Shown: positions 20,245-25,512 of the stretch, piece by piece
Numbering within the stretch: position 1 is the first letter of the stretch
Layout of the letters: each line of letters starts with the position of its first letter
NCBI GenBank assembly: GCA_003521845.1
Contig: DPHB01000050.1
Span: forward strand, 1 to 25,512
Reading direction: 5' to 3'
Length of the DNA stretch: 25,512 nt
DNA from: Oceanospirillaceae bacterium
GTDB taxonomy: Bacteria; Pseudomonadota; Gammaproteobacteria; Pseudomonadales; Balneatricaceae
Notes under the pieces: generated by a model
What the model was told of the DNA's origin: nothing
The model's input: only the letters and a program-made list of their open reading frames with translations
The model's database searches: none
Made by a program: the position numbers and the translations under genes

Positions 20245-21525
20245 TTATTCGTCGCTAGCAGCCTGCGCTAGCTCTTGGCCTTTACCGTGAATTATGAGTG
20301 GTTCAGAAGTACCATTAATGGCATTTTCGTCAACCACAACCTTTTCAACGTCAGCTAGATCTGGCAATTCGTACATGGCTGGTAGTAGTACTGACTCCAT
20401 AATAGAACGCAGTCCACGAGCACCCGTCTTACGCTCCATCGCTTTACGGGCTACCGCGCGTAGAGCATCTTCACGGAAGTCAATTTCCACACCTTCCATT
20501 TCGAAAAGCTTGTCGTATTGCTTAGTTAAGGAATTCTTAGGCTCCGTAAGAATCTGAATCAACGCTTCTTCATCCAACTCTTCTAGAGTCGCAATCATCG
20601 GCAAACGACCAACAAATTCTGGAATTAAACCAAACTTAACCAAATCTTCTGCTTCAACAGTATGCAGTAAGGTACCGATATCTGTATCGTCCTTGCTGGC
20701 TACCGAAGCAGAAAAGCCAATGCTGCTCTTATCAGTACGGTCACGAATAACTTGATCTAGGCCGGCAAATGCGCCGCCACAAACAAACAAGATATTACTA
20801 GTATCGACTTGTAAGAACTCTTGCTGTGGATGCTTACGGCCACCTTGCGGTGGTACAGAAGCCACAGTGCCTTCAATGAGCTTCAATAGCGCTTGCTGCA
20901 CACCTTCACCAGATACATCACGGGTAATTGATGGATTGTCAGACTTGCGCGAAATCTTGTCAATTTCATCAATATAAACAATGCCTTTTTGTGCCTTCTC
21001 TACATCGTACTCACACTTTTGCAGTAGCTTTTGAATGATGTTCTCAACATCTTCCCCCACATAACCAGCTTCGGTTAGGGTGGTAGCATCGGCAATGGTG
21101 AAAGGCACATTAAGCAAGCGAGCCAAGGTTTCCGCCAATAGCGTCTTACCACTTCCCGTTGGGCCAATAAGCAAGATATTACTCTTGCTTAGCTCCACGT
21201 CATCCTTGCTACCTTCATAGCGCAAACGCTTGTAATGGTTGTAAACTGCCACAGCCAAAACCATCTTGGCACGCTCTTGCCCAATGACATATTCTTCCAA
21301 AGCCGCACGTATTTCTTTAGGCGTCGGTAAATGATCTTCACTAGGCGCGTCAGACTGCTCGAGAATTTCTTCACGAATAATGTCGTTGCACAGGTCAACA
21401 CACTCATCGCATATAAATACGGAGGGACCGGCAATTAGCTTGCGTACGTCATTTTGGCTTTTACCGCAAAATGAGCAGTAGAGCAATTTGCCGTTTTCAC
21501 CGTTTCCATCGTTACTGGTCGTCAT
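20245..21525 (-). CDS. clpX: ClpXP protease ATP-binding subunit ClpX
   Basis: ClpX is the hexameric AAA+ unfoldase that feeds substrates such as SsrA-tagged proteins into ClpP. The 426-residue protein has the N-terminal C4 zinc-binding domain (C17, C20, C39, C42) for adaptor and substrate binding. It has Walker A GPTGSGKT (121-128), pore-1 loop GYVG (154-157), Walker B GIVYIDE (181-187), and the IGF loop (SSIGFSASV) that docks on ClpP. The C-terminal GARGLRSIMESVLLPAMYELP sensor-2 region is intact. It follows clpP by 107 bases; a GGCAGC/GCTGCC hairpin in that gap has no T run on the minus strand, so clpP and clpX are probably co-transcribed. Confidence 0.98.
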   Translation of the reverse strand: MTTSNDGNGENGKLLYCSFCGKSQNDVRKLIAGPSVFICDECVDLCNDIIREEILEQSDAPSEDHLPTPKEIRAALEEYVIGQERAKMVLAVAVYNHYKRLRYEGSKDDVELSKSNILLIGPTGSGKTLLAETLARLLNVPFTIADATTLTEAGYVGEDVENIIQKLLQKCEYDVEKAQKGIVYIDEIDKISRKSDNPSITRDVSGEGVQQALLKLIEGTVASVPPQGGRKHPQQEFLQVDTSNILFVCGGAFAGLDQVIRDRTDKSSIGFSASVASKDDTDIGTLLHTVEAEDLVKFGLIPEFVGRLPMIATLEELDEEALIQILTEPKNSLTKQYDKLFEMEGVEIDFREDALRAVARKAMERKTGARGLRSIMESVLLPAMYELPDLADVEKVVVDENAINGTSEPLIIHGKGQELAQAASDE

Positions 21526-21632
21526 TAATTATTACCAATCTTGGGCAGCAGCGCTGCCTTTTGTTCTTTCTTTCTGGCCTTGTCAGAGTCACTATCAATA
21601 CTTATCGACTCAAGCTTAGGCCACTTTAATAA

Positions 21633-22265
21633 TTATACTGGACGCTTGTCTAGTACACTGTCAATCAAACCATAAGCTTTGGCTTGTTCGGCATTCATGA
21701 AATTATCACGATCTGTATCTTCTGCGACCTTTTCAAAGTCCTGGCCCGTATGTTCGGCCATGATACGATTTAGCTTTTCACGAATGTTAAGAATTTCACG
21801 AGTATGAATTTCAATATCCGTTGCCTGCCCTTGGTAACCGCCCAATGGTTGATGAATCATCATGCGCGAATTCGGCAAGCAATAACGCTTACCGGCTGCA
21901 CCACCGGTAAGTAGCAAAGCACCCATGCTAGCCGCTTGGCCAATACACATGGTACTCACATCAGGTTTAATAAACTGCATAGTGTCATATATAGACATGC
22001 CGGCAGTTACCGAACCACCAGGTGAGTTGATATACAGGTGAATATCTTTATCTGGATTTTCAGCTTCCAAAAACAGCAGCTGAGCAACCAATAGATTAGC
22101 CATGTGGTCTTCTACTTGACCAACAAGAAAAATGACGCGCTCTTTTAATAAGCGAGAATAGATATCGTAGGAACGTTCACCGCGTGACGTTTGTTCGATA
22201 ACCATGGGAATAAGGGCGTTGAGTTCGGGGCTAAGGGCCGAGTTATAAGGCACATTGAGACTCAT
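21633..22265 (-). CDS. clpP: ATP-dependent Clp protease proteolytic subunit ClpP
   Basis: ClpP forms the barrel-shaped tetradecameric serine peptidase that degrades proteins unfolded by ClpX or ClpA. The 210-residue protein has the catalytic triad S113 (GQAASMGALLL), H138 (MMIHQPLGGYQGQATD) and D187 (DTDRDNFM). The conserved LYINSPGGSVTAGMSIYD oxyanion and strand region is present. The N-terminal stretch before about residue 15 is the usual propeptide region. GGAG lies about 11 bases before the ATG. The upstream tig terminator and a candidate promoter at 22337-22365 mean clpPX is its own operon. Confidence 0.98.
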   Translation of the reverse strand: MSLNVPYNSALSPELNALIPMVIEQTSRGERSYDIYSRLLKERVIFLVGQVEDHMANLLVAQLLFLEAENPDKDIHLYINSPGGSVTAGMSIYDTMQFIKPDVSTMCIGQAASMGALLLTGGAAGKRYCLPNSRMMIHQPLGGYQGQATDIEIHTREILNIREKLNRIMAEHTGQDFEKVAEDTDRDNFMNAEQAKAYGLIDSVLDKRPV

Positions 22266-22336
22266 TGAAAGTTTTGCTCCGTCTAATACTGATGTAACAT
22301 TTTGCGTGGATCTTTGGTGTCTAACAATACACTTCC

Positions 22337-22365
22337 TTTATGGTATCGACAAGGTGTAATAGCAA
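22337..22365 (-). promoter_or_regulatory. Candidate clpP promoter
   Basis: On the minus strand TTGCTA (22365-22360) and CATAAA (22342-22337) are 17 bases apart, each matching four of six consensus bases. CCTTGCTA could also serve as a weak sigma-32 -35. Further upstream, TGTCAC and GTGACA (22405-22417, one-base gap) form an inverted repeat that may be an operator. Confidence 0.4.
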
Positions 22366-22471
22366 GGGCTAGTAACAAAAAAATATCGTCGATCATTGAC
22401 ATCTTGTCACCGTGACAGCGCCAGCCCCATGAAGGTAGTGAATACTGGAAATACAGCAAATTCTTGTACAT

Positions 22472-22507
22472 AAAAAAACGGCAAGGTGCTTATCGCGCCT
22501 TGCCGTT
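22472..22507 (-). terminator. Strong terminator after tig
   Basis: ACGGCAAGG (22478-22486) pairs with CCTTGCCGT (22498-22506), extended inward by GC/GC, and seven As at 22472-22478 read as Us on the minus strand. It ends tig 25 bases after its stop. Confidence 0.94.
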
Positions 22508-22532
22508 TTGTTTGCTTCCCCTAGTTAGGGAA

Positions 22533-23849
22533 TTAAGCTTGAGCTTGGTCCACTGGCTTGATAGCTGTTTCGTAGTCAACGTCAACGTCAGTAACGTTAC
22601 CCGCTGCCAACAAATGCTCTACCACCATGTCTTCCAGCACAACGCCTTCTAGTTGTGAGCGCTGCTCTGCATTGTTCAGGTAGTACTCAACGAATTCTTG
22701 CGGGTCTTGGTAACCCTGAGCCATATCTTCGATCAAGGTCTTAACCTTGTCTTCATCGGCCTTCATTTCGTTGGACTTGATGACTTCACCAGCCAAGAGG
22801 CCAACTTTAACACGCTTGTCGGCTTGGTCTTGGAACATTTCATCAGGCAAAATACTGGCGTCTAGGTTTTCATTACCGCCGCCGAACTGTTGCAAGGCCT
22901 GCTGCTTCAAACGGTCTAGCTCAGTTTTAACAAGCGCCTTAGGAATATCGAACTCATTTAGCTCTAGGTAAGCATCAAGCACATTGTTCTTTAGCTTAGC
23001 CTTAAGGGCCTGCTCCATTTCACGTCCCATATTGGCGCGAATTTCAGTCTTGAAGCCTTCTACACCATCAGCCTTAGGGCCAAACTTAGCAAAGAATTCA
23101 TCGTTCAATTCTGGCAATACCGCTTCGCTTACCTTGTTGGCAGTGATCTTGAAGACCGCTTCTTTGCCAGCTAGGTTTTCTGCTTGATAATCTTCTGGGA
23201 AGGTAACAGTAATGTCTTTCTCTTCACCAGCGGCCATGCCTAGGATACCGTCTTCAAAGCCCGGGATCATGCTATTAGAGCCTAACACTAGGTCATGACC
23301 CTGTGCTGCGCCACCGTCAAATAGTTCACCATCAAGGGAACCTTCAAAATCGATGTTTACCTGGTCGCCATCGGCAGATGCACGCTCAACGTCATTCCAC
23401 TCGGACTGCTGCTTGCGCAACATTTCGATCATATTGTCGACGTCAGCGTCGGTGATAGCACCGGCTTCACGCTCAACATTGATGCCGCTAGCGTCTGCTA
23501 GAGCAATCTCTGGGTATACTTCAACCACGGCTACGTAGCTAAATTCGCCTTCGCCAGTGTCTTCCTTTGGCTCAATCTCTGGCATGCCAGCTGGATTGAT
23601 GTCGGCTTCTTGCAAGGCTTCAAAGTAGCTAGTCTGGATAACATCGCCTAGCACTTCCTGACGGATGCTGGCGCCGTAACGCTTCTTAACAACCTTAGCT
23701 GGTACCTTACCCTTACGGAATCCGTCCAAACGAATAGTCTTGGATGTCTCTTGTACCTTCTTGTCTACCGCACTGTCGATCTGGTCTGCAGGAACTGTTA
23801 CGGTTACGCGGCGCTCCAAGCTAGTAGTAGCTTCAACTGAAACTTGCAT
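22533..23849 (-). CDS. tig: Trigger factor (ribosome-associated chaperone, peptidyl-prolyl isomerase)
   Basis: Trigger factor binds the ribosome exit tunnel and shields nascent chains. The 438-residue protein has the N-terminal ribosome-binding domain with its signature loop (RLDGFRKGKVPAKVVKKRYG, about 38-57). The FKBP-type PPIase domain lies at about 150-245 (GDQVNIDFEGSLDGELFDGGAAQGHDLVLGSNSMIPGFEDGILGMAAGEEKDITVTFPEDYQAENLAGKEAVFKI). The C-terminal helical chaperone arms end in an acidic tail. GAGG lies eight bases before the ATG. The 5' leader contains a perfect 6-bp hairpin (GGTCGC / GCGACC, 23880-23893) about 30 bases before the start. It is separated from clpPX by a terminator. Confidence 0.98.
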   Translation of the reverse strand: MQVSVEATTSLERRVTVTVPADQIDSAVDKKVQETSKTIRLDGFRKGKVPAKVVKKRYGASIRQEVLGDVIQTSYFEALQEADINPAGMPEIEPKEDTGEGEFSYVAVVEVYPEIALADASGINVEREAGAITDADVDNMIEMLRKQQSEWNDVERASADGDQVNIDFEGSLDGELFDGGAAQGHDLVLGSNSMIPGFEDGILGMAAGEEKDITVTFPEDYQAENLAGKEAVFKITANKVSEAVLPELNDEFFAKFGPKADGVEGFKTEIRANMGREMEQALKAKLKNNVLDAYLELNEFDIPKALVKTELDRLKQQALQQFGGGNENLDASILPDEMFQDQADKRVKVGLLAGEVIKSNEMKADEDKVKTLIEDMAQGYQDPQEFVEYYLNNAEQRSQLEGVVLEDMVVEHLLAAGNVTDVDVDYETAIKPVDQAQA

Positions 23850-23959
23850 TTAAATGCCTCATTAAATATCTAATTTACAGGTCGCGTGCGACCCACTTGA
23901 ATAATGACCCATGTTGGCGAGGTTTAGCCAGCTCAACACAGGTGAAAATAAAAGACCGA

Positions 23960-23988
23960 ATTTTCCGGCAAAGCCCCGCCTGAGTCAA
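23960..23988 (-). promoter_or_regulatory. Predicted tig promoter
   Basis: On the minus strand TTGACT (23988-23983) and GAAAAT (23965-23960) are 17 bases apart. It lies within the 213-base gap after dddP, giving a leader of roughly 105 bases. No terminator is evident between dddP and this promoter, so some readthrough is possible. Confidence 0.55.
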
Positions 23989-24062
23989 GTATAAGCAGCA
24001 TAAAAGGCGCAAAATTGGGGTTTTTAGGGGAATATTTAGGCTCCACGACCCGTAACATGACA

Positions 24063-25259
24063 TTATGTTAATAGATCGTCATCAAATGCATAGTCTGACA
24101 TCAATTCATAACCGCTGGCGGTAACACGAACTTGATTTTCCAGTTTAACGCCCTCTTTCTCGCCAGGTGCCCCAGAAAAACTTTCCACACAGACCACCAT
24201 ATTCTCTTCTAACACGCCGTCATAACCGTCACGCAACCAGTCTTCCTGGTAATAGATTTTGGGGTATTCATCAGATAAACCAACCCCATGATAAACACAC
24301 ACGTAGCGATGATCTCGGTACTTAGCCGCGCGTTGAAAAGCGTTTTCAGACAGTGCTTTGAAGCTCACGCCAGGCCTGATAAGCTGCATGTTCTCATGTA
24401 TCTCATCATAGGCGTGCTGGTAGGCTTGCTTTTGCTGCGCATTGGGTTTGCCATCACCACACAACCAAGTACGTGATACGTCGGCTATATAACCCATGGG
24501 GCCTATCATGTCGGTATCAAAGGCCACCAACTCGCCAGCCTCAATAACCTTGCCTGTAGCCTCTTGTAGCCACGGATTGGTACGCGCTCCAGACGCTAGC
24601 ATATGGCCTTCGATCCAGTTGCCATCGTGGGCGATATTAACTTGATGCAGTATCGACCAAAGCTGGTTCTCTGTTAAGCCGGGGCGCAAGGCCTCGTGCA
24701 TTTGCTTGATGCCGTGCTGTGCCACGGCCACACTGCGTTGCATACACAATAGTTCCTCAGGTGATTTAATCAGCTTGGCTTGCTCAACAACAATCTCAGC
24801 ATCCACATACGCAACACCCTGTTGTTGCAACACCTGCCCCAAAAACGGCGTAAACCGTTCGATGGCCACCTTACCTCCACTAAGGCCATTGGTAGACATA
24901 TAGTCCTGCATGTCTGCCACAGTGTCCTTGGCGGCCTGAGATAAATCAAAACCACCGTCAAAGACATTGTTGAAATGAGCTCTGGCGTATTGTTCAACAA
25001 ATGGGTAATTGCGTCCACTGGCGCTATACAAACGCAACGGCCCTTCGATAGGAACGAACAAATAGATGGTTGGCAAATGGCTTTGGAATAAAGGGTATTC
25101 GTTACAATCAATGGCGTAACGTAGACTAATGGGGTTGTTAAGTACGCACAGATCAACCTGCGCATCAGCCATGGCCTGACGTAAACGGCCTAAACGATAG
25201 CTATATAGATTAGCTAGCTGCTGCTCGGTTAGGGCAAAATCTGGCAACATATCAAACAT
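24063..25259 (-). CDS. dddP: M24 peptidase-fold enzyme, probable DMSP lyase DddP
   Basis: DddP cleaves dimethylsulfoniopropionate to dimethyl sulfide and acrylate using a two-metal (iron) centre in an M24 'pita-bread' fold. This 398-residue protein has an N-terminal creatinase-like domain (about 15-160) and the M24 domain (about 165-390). Candidate ligands are D248, D250, D260, H324, E359 and E374, plus D330. From memory, the Ruegeria DddP residues are D295, D297, D307, H371, E406, E421 and catalytic D377. All seven are offset by exactly 47, so the spacing is identical. The blocks GNWIEGHMLASGARTNPWLQE and VYHGVGLSDEYP also follow DddP rather than aminopeptidase P, which has a second histidine near HGIGH. 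AGGTG precedes the ATG by eight bases. The alternative is an uncharacterised M24 hydrolase. Confidence 0.78.
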   Translation of the reverse strand: MFDMLPDFALTEQQLANLYSYRLGRLRQAMADAQVDLCVLNNPISLRYAIDCNEYPLFQSHLPTIYLFVPIEGPLRLYSASGRNYPFVEQYARAHFNNVFDGGFDLSQAAKDTVADMQDYMSTNGLSGGKVAIERFTPFLGQVLQQQGVAYVDAEIVVEQAKLIKSPEELLCMQRSVAVAQHGIKQMHEALRPGLTENQLWSILHQVNIAHDGNWIEGHMLASGARTNPWLQEATGKVIEAGELVAFDTDMIGPMGYIADVSRTWLCGDGKPNAQQKQAYQHAYDEIHENMQLIRPGVSFKALSENAFQRAAKYRDHRYVCVYHGVGLSDEYPKIYYQEDWLRDGYDGVLEENMVVCVESFSGAPGEKEGVKLENQVRVTASGYELMSDYAFDDDLLT

Positions 25260-25391
25260 GCAAACACACCTTTAGGGCAATTTTTATTAGTGCCTAATGG
25301 TGCCAAAGTCGCCGCGTGCTTACCAATTAATTATTTCGCTTCTGAGTGGCGGAAAAACTTGTGTGAAAAAACTGACTAGCAGAAAGCTTAG

Positions 25392-25428
25392 GTCGGGTTT
25401 CAACCCGACATGTCGATCTAAAGACCGA
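25392..25428. repeat. REP-like double hairpin upstream of dddP
   Basis: A perfect 8-bp stem GTCGGGTT / AACCCGAC with a two-base loop is followed by a second hairpin, TCGATC / GACCGA, around TAAA with one mismatch. The TCGGGTTTCAACCCGACA pattern, with a GGTC-like second stem, resembles REP sequences of the kind mobilised by RAYT transposases. No such transposase gene is in the window. The stretch from dddP to the window end (25260-25512) holds no other recognisable gene. Confidence 0.65.
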
Positions 25429-25512
25429 ACTACAATGACTGTACATTGAGAGTTGAATTTGACCAACGTCATCCTATGCTTGAACTAATCTCCAGATAAT
25501 AGGATATTATCG

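Noticed and set aside
21545..21565. GGCAGC/GCTGCC hairpin in the clpP-clpX gap as a terminator
   Set aside because: The T run lies on the plus-strand side, not after the stem on the minus-strand transcript, so it does not separate clpP from clpX.
22405..22417. TGTCAC-C-GTGACA as a MatS site
   Set aside because: MatS is GTGAC-N3-GTCAC; here the half-sites are in the opposite arrangement with a one-base gap.
22283..22471. Small minus-strand frame of 62 residues between tig and clpP
   Set aside because: Overlaps the clpP promoter region and the tig terminator edge, with no family likeness; read as untranslated leader.
23875..24063. Small minus-strand frame of 62 residues between dddP and tig
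   Set aside because: It contains the likely tig promoter and leader hairpin and has no recognisable domain or ribosome-binding site.

Overview
The window is about 25.5 kb of a gammaproteobacterial chromosome of moderate GC. Its gene set (tusDCBE, yccA, hspQ, uvrC-pgsA with a GacA/UvrY regulator, and tig-clpP-clpX-lon-hupB-ppiD) is typical of marine, Oceanospirillales- or Pseudomonas-like bacteria. The organism cannot be named from the sequence alone. A near-canonical XerCD recombination site (dif) at 5624-5651 places the window at the replication terminus. Right of dif most genes lie on the minus strand, co-oriented with a fork arriving from the right. One KOPS octamer on each side points toward dif.

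Left arm (1-5.6 kb): the 3' end of serS; a compact tusDCBE operon for sulfur relay to tRNA; yccA and hspQ diverging from one intergenic region; ahcY; then an independent transcription unit for a 48-residue single-span membrane protein, with an FNR/Anr-like box in its promoter; then an XRE-type repressor. dif lies between that repressor and the next gene.

Middle (5.6-15 kb): a one-domain voltage-gated cation channel of the NaChBac type whose selectivity filter is rich in acidic residues (TFEDWTD); an orphan HpaD-type ring-cleavage dioxygenase; an EamA transporter; a uvrC-pgsA-gacA cluster in an unusual order, headed by a small unknown gene; a frameshifted remnant of an EAL domain; prpE (propionyl-CoA/acrylyl-CoA synthetase type); and hpt.

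Right arm (15-25.5 kb): the protein quality-control block read leftward as tig, clpP, clpX, lon, hupB, ppiD, with a sigma-32-like promoter before lon and a strong terminator after tig. Upstream of tig is an M24-family gene. All seven metal-binding and catalytic residues that I recall for the DMSP lyase DddP are present at identical spacing. With prpE this suggests DMSP cleavage and acrylate use, although the two genes are about 10 kb apart.

Non-coding elements include several strong intrinsic terminators, REP-like hairpins (near 15.05, 20.2 and 25.4 kb), an 18-bp palindrome before ppiD, and inverted repeats over the hpt and hupB promoters. No rRNA, tRNA, CRISPR array, intact insertion sequence or intact prophage was seen. 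No gene-free stretch exceeds about 300 bases. The best candidates for something new are the small membrane protein/XRE pair beside dif, the acidic-filter channel, and the dddP locus.
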